Positions 14,642 through 24,062 of a DNA stretch of 26,051 bases are shown here, one piece after another. The notes beneath the pieces are model-generated. The model was not told the origin of the DNA and ran no database searches. It was given only the letters and a program-made list of their open reading frames with translations. Where the stretch lies: positions 1-26,051 of the forward strand of contig DFNI01000032.1 in the NCBI GenBank assembly GCA_002375995.1, written 5' to 3'. This DNA comes from Acetothermia bacterium UBA3571 (GTDB taxonomy: Bacteria; Bipolaricaulota; Bipolaricaulia; Bipolaricaulales; Bipolaricaulaceae). Position 1 is the first letter of the stretch, and the number at the start of each line of letters is the position of its first letter. The translations under genes and the position numbers were made by a program.

Positions 14642-16696
14642 GCTCGCGCCCTTGAACTGAAGCTCCCACAGGGCCCGGAAGAGCCCCTTCCGCGAGAGAA
14701 GTTCCTCCACCGTGCCCTCCTCCACAAGTTCCCCCTCATGCAGCACCAACACCCGGTCCATGTCGCGGATGGTGGAGAGCCTGTGGGCGATGGCTATGGT
14801 GGTGCGCCCCTGCATGAGCTCATGGAGCGAGCGCTGCACCAATGCCTCGGTGTGGGAGTCGATGCTGGAGGTGGCTTCGTCCAGGATCAGGATTCGGGGA
14901 TCGGCCACCACCGCCCGGGCAAGGGATATGAGCTGCCGCTCCCCCAGCGACAGCCTCGCCCCCCGTTCCCGCACATCGGTGGAGAACCCCTGGGGCAGAC
15001 GCGAAAGGAGCTCGTCCAAGCCCACCCTCCGGGCCGCAAGCTCCACCCGCTCGGGGGGCACCCGCTCGTCCCAAAGCCGGATATTCTCCAGGATGTCGCC
15101 GGCGAAAAGGAACACATCCTGGGGCACGATGGCCACCCTCTTGCGGAAGGCCTCGAGGTCCAGTTCCCCAAGCTCCACCCCGTCGACCAAGATCTTTCCC
15201 CGCTGGGGACGGTAGAGGCCCAAAAGAAGGTTCACGATGGTGGTCTTCCCCGATCCCGTGGGCCCCACGATGGCGATCCGCTCCCCCGGGCGCACCCGGA
15301 AGGAGATCCCTTTCAGGACCCACTCCTCGTCGTTGTAGGCGAACCACACGTCGCGGAACTCGATCTCCCCCCGCAAGGCGGCGAGGACCTTGGTGCCGGT
15401 TTCCTCCCGGGGGCGATCCAGAAGCCCCAGGATCCGCTCGGCCGCGGCCATCGCAGCTTGGAAGATGTTGTACCGCTCCGAGAGGTCCGAAAGCGGCTGG
15501 AAGAACATGCGCACGTAGCTCGTGAACGCCACCAGCGCCCCGAGGGTGAGGGTCCCCGAAAGGACCCCCCGGCCGCCGTACCAGATGAGGAGGGCGATGG
15601 CGATGTGCTGCATGGCCGAGATGGCCGGGCCGAAGATGGAGTAGACGAGGAGCGAGCGCATCTGCGCCCGGTAGTAGTCGCGGTTTATCTCCGCGAAACG
15701 GCGGAAGGAACGGATCTCCTGCAGGAAGAGCTGGATGATCTGGATCCCGGAAAGGGCCTCCTGGAGGTAGGCGTTCAGGCGGGCCAGGCGCCTGCGGGCC
15801 TCCCGGTAGGCCGATCGGGCCTTGGCCCGGAACCAGGCTGCCAGTCCAAACAGCACCGGGCCGAAAGCCAAGACGAGGAGGGCCAAACGCGCCTCGAGGC
15901 GGAACATGATCACCATGACCCCCACCATCATGAAGATGTCCTGCACCAGGTTCACCAGCCCCTGGGTAAACATCTCGTTGATGGCCGCCACATCGTTGGT
16001 GGCCCGGGTGACGAGCCTCCCCACCGGTTGCTTGTCCAAAAAGGACATGGGAAGGCGCAGGATGTGGAAGAAGATCTCCCGGCGCATGTCGGCCATGATC
16101 CGTTGGCCCGCGTACTGGAGGGTGTAGACCTGCCCATATGAGAGGAAGAACCTCACGAGGAGGAACCCCAGGAAAACCAGGGCCAAAATAACGAGCGTCC
16201 GCACCGATTTTCCCCGCAGAAGCACCAGCTCCTCCCGGGGGAGCTCCCGCAACGAGCGGGCGGAAACGGCGTATCCCCCGGGAATCGGGCGGAAAAGCTG
16301 GGGATACTTGGCCGCGAGGGCGCTTCCGGGATCGCTTTCGCGCACCAAAAGGTACTGCTCCCCGAGCTCCCCCTTCAGTTCCAGCGTCTCCCGCAACGTC
16401 CGGGGAAGGAGGCTGTAGCGGACGAGGTAATGCCCCTCCTGCAGGGGTATCGCTCCGGGGATAGGGGGCTTCTCAGCGGTGATCTCCACCCACGGCGGGG
16501 TAAGGACGGAGTCGATGGCCGTTTTGGTGATGTAGGGGAGGGCGATCTCGATCACCGTTATCCCCCCGCTCAAAAGAAAAGCGAGGACGAAGAGCCAGAT
16601 GTAGGGACGCAGGTACCGCGACAGCCGGCGCAAGAGCCTCGCGTCGAAGGCCTTGCCGAGCTGTTCCTCTTCCAAATAGCTCCTTCCGTGTCTCAT
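14627..16696 (-). CDS. ABC exporter half-transporter with extracellular domain, BmrD-like (catalytic half)
   Basis: A 689-residue TMD-NBD protein, about 100 residues longer than usual because of an insertion at about 66-163 between TM1 and TM2. This matches the extracellular domain of BmrD (about 670 residues) in the BmrCD drug exporter. The NBD has Walker A GPTGSGKTT (478-486), Walker B ILILDE with catalytic Glu607 and switch His638, but a degenerate signature LSLGE (582-586) in place of LSGGQ. That split is typical of the catalytic half of heterodimeric exporters. Its ATG overlaps the stop of the partner gene by 4 bases (ATGA), so the two are made together. Substrate is unknown; multidrug or lipid export are both possible. 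Confidence 0.92.
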   Translation of the reverse strand: MRHGRSYLEEEQLGKAFDARLLRRLSRYLRPYIWLFVLAFLLSGGITVIEIALPYITKTAIDSVLTPPWVEITAEKPPIPGAIPLQEGHYLVRYSLLPRTLRETLELKGELGEQYLLVRESDPGSALAAKYPQLFRPIPGGYAVSARSLRELPREELVLLRGKSVRTLVILALVFLGFLLVRFFLSYGQVYTLQYAGQRIMADMRREIFFHILRLPMSFLDKQPVGRLVTRATNDVAAINEMFTQGLVNLVQDIFMMVGVMVIMFRLEARLALLVLAFGPVLFGLAAWFRAKARSAYREARRRLARLNAYLQEALSGIQIIQLFLQEIRSFRRFAEINRDYYRAQMRSLLVYSIFGPAISAMQHIAIALLIWYGGRGVLSGTLTLGALVAFTSYVRMFFQPLSDLSERYNIFQAAMAAAERILGLLDRPREETGTKVLAALRGEIEFRDVWFAYNDEEWVLKGISFRVRPGERIAIVGPTGSGKTTIVNLLLGLYRPQRGKILVDGVELGELDLEAFRKRVAIVPQDVFLFAGDILENIRLWDERVPPERVELAARRVGLDELLSRLPQGFSTDVRERGARLSLGERQLISLARAVVADPRILILDEATSSIDSHTEALVQRSLHELMQGRTTIAIAHRLSTIRDMDRVLVLHEGELVEEGTVEELLSRKGLFRALWELQFKGASSAAD

Positions 16697-18408
16697 CTCG
16701 CCAAGCTCATCTGCAGCTCATAGAGCCGCGCGTAGAGACCGCCCTTCCGCACCAGGGCCCCGTGGTCCCCCTCTTCCACGATCCGTCCCCCGTCCAAGAC
16801 GATGATCCAGTCGGCTTCCCTCACGGCCGATATCCGGTGGGAGATCACGATGGAGGTCCGCTCCTTAAGGACCCCGCGGAGGTTTCCGATGATCTCCTCC
16901 TCCACCTTCGCGTCCACCGCCGAGAGGGTGTCGTCCAGGATGAGGATGGGGGCATCCATGAGGATCGCCCGGGCCAGGCCCACCCGCTGTCTCTGCCCCC
17001 CGGAAAGGGAGATCCCCCGCTCCCCCACCACCGTATCCAGGCCTTCGGGGAAGGAGCGGATCTCGTCCCAGAGCCCGGCGAGCACCGCGGCCTCGACGAT
17101 CTCCTCCTCAGTGGCGTCAGGCTTCCCGAAGGCGATGTTCTCCCGGATGGTGGCGGAAAAGAGGAACACATCTTGGGGGGCCATGGCGATGCGGCGGCGG
17201 AGCTCCTCCAGGGGCAACTCCCGCACGTCGGTCCCGCCCAAAAAGAGGGTCCCGGGCGGGGGATCGTAGAGCCGGGGGATGAGCCGCACCAGGGTGGTTT
17301 TTCCCGAGCCCGTAAGCCCCACCACCCCCAACGTCATGCCCTCTTCCACCACCAGGTTTATCCCCCGCAGCACAGGCGCGTTCCCCGAGGGGTAAGCGAA
17401 GGTGAGGTTCCGGAACTCGAGCCGGGTGGAGGGGGGCATGGGCTTGGGCCGAGGAGGCGAGTGGATCTCGGGTTCCTCCGAAAGAAGCCTCTGGATCCGC
17501 TTCATGGAAGCGGCACCCCGCTGGAGCAGGTTCACGATGAAACCCACGGCCATCATGGGCCAAACCAACATCCCGAGATAACTAGTGAAGGCCACGAAAT
17601 CCCCCAACGATAGGTCCCCAAAGAGGACACCCCGCCCCCCAAACCAAAGGACTATCCCCGTTCCTAGCCCCCCGAGGATCCCGATCAGGGGACGGAACAG
17701 GCCCCATACCCGTACCAACGCGATGTTCTCCCGGATAAAGGTCCGGTTGGTGTCCTCGAAGACCCCCTGGATCCCCTCCTCCCGGGCGGTGGAGCGGATG
17801 ATCCGGATCCCGGAGATGGCCTCGCGCACCCTCTCTGTGAGCTCGGCGAAGACCTCTTGGACCCGCTCGAACCGGCGGTGGATCACCCTTCCGAACCCGA
17901 GGACCACCCCCGTGACCAAAGGCATGGGCACAAACGCGTACAGGGTGAGCCGGGGGGAGATGGAAACAAGGAAGGCGAGGGAGAAGGAGACCATGAAGAT
18001 GGCGTCGGCGGCCAAGAGCACCCCTTGGCCACAGGCCCGCCGCACCGCCTCCAAGTCGTTGGTGGCGTGGGCCATGAGGTCCCCGGTGGTATGGCGGAGG
18101 TAAAAGGAGGGCGAGAGCCTAAGTAGATGCGAAAAGAGCCGGTTCCGGAGATCCAGCTCGATCCTCCTTCCGGCGCCGAAGAGGAACATCCTCCACGCGA
18201 ACCGGAACACGAAGGTAACGGCGGCGAGGCCCAAAAGGTAAAGGCCGTAACGGGGAAGCAGCTTTCCAACCCCGGCCACGAGATCATCCACCGCGGCCCG
18301 GATGACCAGGGGCGAAAGGAGGTGGGCGGCGTCCACCACGAATAGGGAGAGGACTCCGGGAATGAGCCAGTGTTTATACCGCCAGAGTTCCCGCAGGATA
18401 TCCCTCAT
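16693..18408 (-). CDS. ABC exporter half-transporter, BmrC/TM287-like (degenerate half)
   Basis: A 571-residue TMD-NBD protein with six TM helices in about 1-310. The NBD has Walker A GLTGSGKTTL (364-373), a canonical signature LSGGQ (468-472), switch His524, and Walker B ILILDD with Asp493 where the catalytic Glu should be. This complements the partner at 14627: its good signature pairs with the partner's Glu to form one working ATP site, and its Asp pairs with the partner's poor signature to form the degenerate site. TM287/288, LmrCD and BmrCD show the same arrangement. The start lies 15 bp after the stop of the PadR gene, so regulator and transporter form one operon. Confidence 0.93.
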   Translation of the reverse strand: MRDILRELWRYKHWLIPGVLSLFVVDAAHLLSPLVIRAAVDDLVAGVGKLLPRYGLYLLGLAAVTFVFRFAWRMFLFGAGRRIELDLRNRLFSHLLRLSPSFYLRHTTGDLMAHATNDLEAVRRACGQGVLLAADAIFMVSFSLAFLVSISPRLTLYAFVPMPLVTGVVLGFGRVIHRRFERVQEVFAELTERVREAISGIRIIRSTAREEGIQGVFEDTNRTFIRENIALVRVWGLFRPLIGILGGLGTGIVLWFGGRGVLFGDLSLGDFVAFTSYLGMLVWPMMAVGFIVNLLQRGAASMKRIQRLLSEEPEIHSPPRPKPMPPSTRLEFRNLTFAYPSGNAPVLRGINLVVEEGMTLGVVGLTGSGKTTLVRLIPRLYDPPPGTLFLGGTDVRELPLEELRRRIAMAPQDVFLFSATIRENIAFGKPDATEEEIVEAAVLAGLWDEIRSFPEGLDTVVGERGISLSGGQRQRVGLARAILMDAPILILDDTLSAVDAKVEEEIIGNLRGVLKERTSIVISHRISAVREADWIIVLDGGRIVEEGDHGALVRKGGLYARLYELQMSLAR

Positions 18409-18423
18409 CTTGCGCGCGGCATT

Positions 18424-18789
18424 TTATCCCGTCTTATCGGCAAGTTCCCTATAGGCGTTGAGGAACTCGCCCAGCTTTCCCCGCAGGTCTTCGAAGTACT
18501 GGGCCCACGTGGCCAGGAGTTCCCAGCCGTGGTCGGTGAGGCGGTAGATCCGTCGGGCCGGCCCCGTGCCCTCGGTATCCCATGCCGAGACCACCGTGCC
18601 TTCCTCTTCCAGGGCGCGGAGCGTGCGGTAGAGGATCCCGGGATCCACGGGGAGGCCGGCACCGACGAGCTGTTCCAAGAGCTGGTATCCGTGGGTAGGG
18701 CCTCGAGCCAGGGCGAGGAGGAGCCACGGGAGGACGAGCCCGCGGACCCGGGGTGGATGGCGATGCCCGTGATGATGTTTGTGACTCAT
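18424..18789 (-). CDS. PadR-family transcriptional regulator with His-rich N-terminus
   Basis: A 121-residue winged-helix protein of the PadR family: GLVLPWLLLALARGPTHGYQ (17-36), the recognition part VDPGILYRTLRALEEEGTVV, and the wing ARRIYRLTDHGWELL. A C-terminal dimerisation helix follows (LGEFLNAYRELADK). The N-terminus HKHHHGHRH (3-11) is unusual and could bind Ni, Cu, Zn or heme. It is the first gene of an operon with the heterodimeric ABC exporter. PadR proteins commonly repress multidrug ABC operons such as LmrCD and are released by the drug. A palindrome over its own -10 region (18793-18803) is a candidate autoregulatory operator. ATG 18789 has no Shine-Dalgarno. Confidence 0.9.
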   Translation of the reverse strand: MSHKHHHGHRHPPRVRGLVLPWLLLALARGPTHGYQLLEQLVGAGLPVDPGILYRTLRALEEEGTVVSAWDTEGTGPARRIYRLTDHGWELLATWAQYFEDLRGKLGEFLNAYRELADKTG

Positions 18790-18792
18790 AAC

Positions 18793-18828
18793 TGCTTAAA
18801 GCATATAAAAGTGCTATTACCCCGTCAA
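18793..18828 (-). promoter_or_regulatory. Promoter and palindromic operator of the padR-ABC operon
   Basis: On the minus strand TTGACG (18828-18823), a 17-bp spacer and TATGCT (18805-18800) form a strong sigma-70-type promoter. Only 10 nt separate the -10 box from ATG 18789, so the mRNA should be leaderless. The 11-bp palindrome TGCTTAAAGCA (18793-18803, + strand) covers the -10 box and start site, a natural place for PadR to block transcription. Confidence 0.7.
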
Positions 18829-18841
18829 TCCCCACGGAACG

Positions 18842-18870
18842 TGGAAATACCCGTGCCCCGAAGATAAAAA
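18842..18870 (+). promoter_or_regulatory. Weak promoter candidate for the metallo-hydrolase gene
   Basis: TGGAAA (18842-18847), a 17-bp spacer and TAAAAA (18865-18870) each match four of six consensus bases. The box again lies 9 nt before the ATG at 18880. An AAGG at 18869-18872 could instead serve as a weak ribosome-binding site, so this call is tentative. Confidence 0.3.
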
Positions 18871-18879
18871 GGTTTCGGC

Positions 18880-19719
18880 ATGGCCACCGCGATATTGCTG
18901 GGAATTGCCCAGGATGGGGGCATCCCCCAAGCCGGGTGCGGGTGCCGCAATTGCCGTCGCGCGTGGCGGGATCCCGGATTCCGCTTTCCCGTGGCTTGCC
19001 TGGGACTGGCGGACGAGGCCGAGGGGAAAAGTTGGATCATCGACGCTACCCCCCATTTCCCCGAACAGCTCCGGATGCTCACCTCCCTCTTTCCCAGGTG
19101 CAGATTTGCCGGGATCCTCCTCACCCACGCCCACGTGGGCCACTACGTGGGGCTCATCCACTTAGGGAAAGAGGTCCAAGATGTCAAGGGGTTGCCCCTC
19201 TACGTGTCAAGACGCATGGCCCGGTTCCTCGAGGAGAACGCCCCCTGGTCGGGGCTGGTGCAGCGGGGAAACGTGGAGCTTGAAATCGTAGAGCCGGGAA
19301 AAACCTTTGCGCTGAGCCCCCGTCTCTCGGTGACCCCAATCCCGGTTCCCCATCGAGACGAATACAGCGATACCCTCGCCTTTTCGGTGCGGGGAACCGC
19401 TAAGTGTTTGTTCTATTGCCCGGACATCGACTCCTGGGATCGTTGGGATCGGGACCTACATGGGTTTCTAAGTGAGGTGGACATAGCTTTACTGGACGGC
19501 ACCTTCTTCGGCCCCGAGGAGATTGGCCGGGGGATCGGAGAGGTTCCCCACCCGCCGGTGCGCGAGACCGCAAGGGAATTTAACGGGGCGGCGTGCGATG
19601 TGCGCTTCATCCACCTCAACCACACAAATCCCTTGCTTCACCCGGGACCGGAGCGTTCCTGGCTCCACCGGCAAGGCTTCCGCGTGGGACGGGTAGGGGA
19701 TCGGTGGAGCCTGGACTGA
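18880..19719 (+). CDS. PqqB-like metallo-beta-lactamase-fold hydrolase
   Basis: A 279-residue metallo-beta-lactamase-fold protein closest to the PqqB group. It shows the N-terminal LGIAQDGGIPQ followed by a GCGCRNC zinc-knuckle (Cys20, Cys22, Cys25), and WIIDATPHFPEQ. The metal motif is HAHVGH (83-88), VPHRDEYSDTLAF follows at mid-protein, and FIHLNHTNPLLH lies near the C-terminus. The metal motif differs from the standard HxHxDH by Gly for Asp. No other PQQ gene (pqqA, C, D or E) is near, so a general hydrolase role is more likely than PQQ synthesis. The substrate is unknown. It stands alone, divergent from padR and ending 6 bp short of atpD's stop. Confidence 0.85.
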   Translation: MATAILLGIAQDGGIPQAGCGCRNCRRAWRDPGFRFPVACLGLADEAEGKSWIIDATPHFPEQLRMLTSLFPRCRFAGILLTHAHVGHYVGLIHLGKEVQDVKGLPLYVSRRMARFLEENAPWSGLVQRGNVELEIVEPGKTFALSPRLSVTPIPVPHRDEYSDTLAFSVRGTAKCLFYCPDIDSWDRWDRDLHGFLSEVDIALLDGTFFGPEEIGRGIGEVPHPPVRETAREFNGAACDVRFIHLNHTNPLLHPGPERSWLHRQGFRVGRVGDRWSLD

Positions 19720-19739
19720 GGCGCTTCACTTGAGCGCCT
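19719..19739. terminator. Hairpin at the convergent junction with atpD
   Basis: AGGCGCT (19719-19725) pairs with AGCGCCT (19733-19739) around a 7-nt loop, spanning the stops of the metallo-hydrolase and atpD genes. No T-tract follows on either strand, so termination by it alone is uncertain. Confidence 0.35.
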
Positions 19740-21132
19740 TGGCCGCCTCCAGGACCTCTTCAATGGTGCCCTTCATGTAAAAGGCCTGTTCGGGAATCTC
19801 GTCGAGCTCTCCCTCCACCAGCATCTTGAAGCCCTTGATGGTGTCCTCGAGGTGGACGTAGACCCCCTTGCGGCCGGTGAAGTGCTCGGCCACGTGGAAG
19901 GGCTGGGCAAAGAACCGCTGGATCTTCCGGGCTCGCATCACGGTGATGCGGTCCTCCTCCGAAAGCTCCTCCATCCCCATGATGGCGATGATATCTTGCA
20001 AGTCCACGAACCGCTGTAGGATCGCCCGGACCTTTTGGGCCACCTCGTAGTGTTCGGGAGAGATGATGCGGGGATCCATGAGGCGGGAGTCCGACTGGAG
20101 CGGATCCACCGCGGGGTAGATCCCCTTCTCCGCCAGCTCCCGCGTCAGGGTGATGGTGGCGTCCAGGTGCGCGAACACTGTGGCCGGCGCCGGGTCGGTG
20201 AAGTCGTCGGCGGGCACGTAGATGGCCTGAACCGAGGTGATGGAGCCCCGGCGGGTGGAGGTGATCCGCTCCTGGAGCTCCGCCATCTCCGAAGCCAGGG
20301 TGGGCTGGTACCCCACCTCCGAGGGCATCCGCCCCAAAAGCGCCGAGACCTCAGACCCCGCCTGGGCAAAGCGGAAGATGTTGTCGATGAAGAGGAGGAC
20401 GTCTTTCCCCTCCTCGTCCCGGAAGTACTCGGCCATGGTGACGCCCGAAAGGCCCACCCGGAACCGGGCCCCCGGGGGCTCGTTCATCTGCCCGTAGACA
20501 AGCACCGTGTTGGGGAGGACCCCCGCCCGCTTCATCTCCAAATAGAGCTCGTTTCCTTCCCGGGAGCGCTCGCCCACCCCAGCGAAGACGGAATACCCCT
20601 TGTGCTCGTAGGCGATGGCCCTGATGAGCTCCATGATGAGGACGGTCTTCCCCACCCCGGCGCCCCCGAATAGCCCCACCTTACCCCCTTTAGGAATGGG
20701 GGCCATGAGGTCTATCACCTTGATCCCCGTTTCTAAGACCTCGTCCTCCACTGAGAGCTCGTCCAAGGGAGGCGGCTCCCGGTGAATGGGATATCGCTTC
20801 TCCGTCTTCGGCGGCGGACCCTCATCGATGGGGTTCCCCACGAGATCGAACACCCTTCCCAAGGTACCAGGCCCCACGGGCACAGTGATGGGGCTGCCGG
20901 TATCATACACCGGGGTACCACGGGCGAGCCCGTCGGTGGTGTCCATGGCGATGGTCCGCACCTCTTCGTCCCCGATGTGTTGGGCCACCTCCAGCACCAG
21001 GTCCACGTCCTCCCGCTCCACCACCAACGCGTTCCTAAGGGCGGGGAGATGCCCCCGCTGGAACCGGACGTCCACCACCGGCCCCCGGATGGCGGTGATG
21101 TATCCCTCGGCCACGTATTCCCGTTTGGGCAT
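19726..21132 (-). CDS. atpD: F-type ATP synthase beta subunit
   Basis: Catalytic subunit of F1. The 468 residues include the P-loop GGAGVGKT (156-163), the GERSREGNE motif with the catalytic Glu188, and the LLFIDNIFRFAQAG Walker B strand. The later blocks SALLGRMPSEVGYQPTLA and ITSTRRGSITSVQAIYVPADD are also present. Length is normal. It starts 1 bp after the gamma stop and is the last gene of the operon. The usual following atpC (epsilon) is missing: the converging PqqB-like gene ends 6 bp away. C-terminus EVLEAAKALK is intact. Confidence 0.98.
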   Translation of the reverse strand: MPKREYVAEGYITAIRGPVVDVRFQRGHLPALRNALVVEREDVDLVLEVAQHIGDEEVRTIAMDTTDGLARGTPVYDTGSPITVPVGPGTLGRVFDLVGNPIDEGPPPKTEKRYPIHREPPPLDELSVEDEVLETGIKVIDLMAPIPKGGKVGLFGGAGVGKTVLIMELIRAIAYEHKGYSVFAGVGERSREGNELYLEMKRAGVLPNTVLVYGQMNEPPGARFRVGLSGVTMAEYFRDEEGKDVLLFIDNIFRFAQAGSEVSALLGRMPSEVGYQPTLASEMAELQERITSTRRGSITSVQAIYVPADDFTDPAPATVFAHLDATITLTRELAEKGIYPAVDPLQSDSRLMDPRIISPEHYEVAQKVRAILQRFVDLQDIIAIMGMEELSEEDRITVMRARKIQRFFAQPFHVAEHFTGRKGVYVHLEDTIKGFKMLVEGELDEIPEQAFYMKGTIEEVLEAAKALK

Positions 21133-21133
21133 C

Positions 21134-21988
21134 TTATTCCTCCTCCCTCAGGGCCTCCGCCCCTCCCATGATATCCAGGATCTCCCGCGTGATCCCCTGC
21201 TGTCGCGCTTTGTTGTAGAGCAGGGTGAGCTTCTCCAGGAGCTCATCGGCGTTGTCGGTGGCAGCCTTCATCGCCTGGCGGCGCATGGCGTGCTCCGAGG
21301 TCTTGGCCTCGGCTAGGATCCGATAGATTTCTCCCAAAAGATACACCCTCCCGGCTTCCCAAAGGAGCGCGGGAAGTTCGGGCTCCACGATCAGGTCCCG
21401 AGCGGGGACCTCCTCTACCTCCAGCGGCAGAAGCCGCTCCACCCTCACCCGCTGCACCAGCTCCCCGAGGAAGCGGGTGTAGATCACGTAGGCCTCTTTC
21501 CACTTTTCAGGGAAGTGGGCCAAGAGTTCGTCCCGGAGGGTCCGGGCGAACCCCAGATCCGGGCGCTCATAGGCTCGGATATATTCCCGCACCGACGTGA
21601 GACGCCGCCGGTGCAGGAACCGCGCGGCCTTCTCTCCCACCACCACGAATTCCGCCCCGGGATGCTCCGCAGCGAACCGGGAGACGGCAAGGTTGATCTC
21701 CATAATATAGCGGCCGCAGAGGCCCCGATCGGAGGAAACCACCAGGACCCCTACCTTATCCCCTTCCCCGGGCTCAAAGAGGGGGTGGGAGATCCCTTGG
21801 GCACGGGCGGCGGCCCAAATGGAGGACAGGGCACCCCGGGCCCCCTCGCCGAAGGGCCGGGCAGAAAGGAGGGCCTTCTTGCGCTGGATCACCTGGGTTG
21901 AGGCGATGGTGTACATGGCGTGGGTGATCTGGCGCACGTGGCGCACGTTCCGGATCCGCCGCAGTATCTGTCTCGTCTTCTTCGCCAT
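21134..21988 (-). CDS. atpG: F-type ATP synthase gamma subunit
   Basis: Central rotating stalk of F1 (284 residues). The N-terminal helix IRRIRNVRHVRQITHAMY (10-27) and the C-terminal helix, which contains AMKAATDNADELLEKLTLLYNKARQQGIT, are the two long coiled-coil helices that insert into the alpha3beta3 ring. The middle has the conserved VSSDRGLCGRY strand. It sits between atpA (15-bp gap holding half of an 8-bp hairpin) and atpD (1-bp gap). A full-length product with no odd features. Confidence 0.97.
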   Translation of the reverse strand: MAKKTRQILRRIRNVRHVRQITHAMYTIASTQVIQRKKALLSARPFGEGARGALSSIWAAARAQGISHPLFEPGEGDKVGVLVVSSDRGLCGRYIMEINLAVSRFAAEHPGAEFVVVGEKAARFLHRRRLTSVREYIRAYERPDLGFARTLRDELLAHFPEKWKEAYVIYTRFLGELVQRVRVERLLPLEVEEVPARDLIVEPELPALLWEAGRVYLLGEIYRILAEAKTSEHAMRRQAMKAATDNADELLEKLTLLYNKARQQGITREILDIMGGAEALREEE

Positions 21989-22003
21989 AACTTCCGTGAC
22001 GCG

Positions 22004-23521
<1,518 letters not shown>

Positions 23522-23525
23522 ACCC

Positions 23526-24062
23526 TCATCCTTTCAGCTCCGCCGCCAAGGCCTGAAGCCGCCCGAGGAGCGAGAGATCGAACCTCCTGCCCAACAACCG
23601 GAGCTCAGCTCCGGCCAAAAGTTCCGGCGCCTCCTCCACTTCCAACACCACTGGCTTCCCCAAAACACTTTCCAGTGCCTTTCGCACCTTGGCAACATCC
23701 GTTTCGCTCAACGGCATGGCGGAGCGCACCAAAGCGGAGACCAAGCGTCCCCGCTTCTCCGCCACCTTAAGGAACGCCCGCTGGATCAAGGGAAGATAAT
23801 CGAGCCTTTTTTTATGTGCCAAGAGTTTGAGGAAGTTCAAGGTATAGGGATGCAGATGGTCCTTCAGGGCGCGCTGGATGAACTCCTGCTTGAGCTCCAC
23901 TGGAACCAAGGGGTGCACCAGGAACTGGGCGAACTCGGGGATCGTCTGCCAAAGGGCCCGCAGCGCCGCGAGATCGTCCCCCACCCGGTCCAGGATCCCT
24001 TCCTCTTGGGCCAGGGAATATAAGGCCTCAGCATAGCGCTCCGCTACCTCCGGGTCCTTCAT
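23526..24062 (-). CDS. atpH: F-type ATP synthase delta subunit
   Basis: Peripheral-stalk subunit that ties alpha to the b dimer. The 178 residues show the N-terminal VAERYAEALYSLAQEEG helix, PEFAQFLVHPLVP, and the moderately conserved LKLLAHKKRLDYLPLI segment. The C-terminal domain ends in the GRRFDLSLLGRLQALAAEL form. Its ATG overlaps the atpF stop by 4 bases (ATGA), indicating translational coupling of the two stalk subunits. Confidence 0.95.
   Translation of the reverse strand: MKDPEVAERYAEALYSLAQEEGILDRVGDDLAALRALWQTIPEFAQFLVHPLVPVELKQEFIQRALKDHLHPYTLNFLKLLAHKKRLDYLPLIQRAFLKVAEKRGRLVSALVRSAMPLSETDVAKVRKALESVLGKPVVLEVEEAPELLAGAELRLLGRRFDLSLLGRLQALAAELKG

Noticed and set aside
14738..16141. 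467-codon + strand open frame
   Set aside because: It is the antisense of a confident ABC exporter gene, an effect of high GC. Composition (His/Gly/Pro-rich) is not protein-like.
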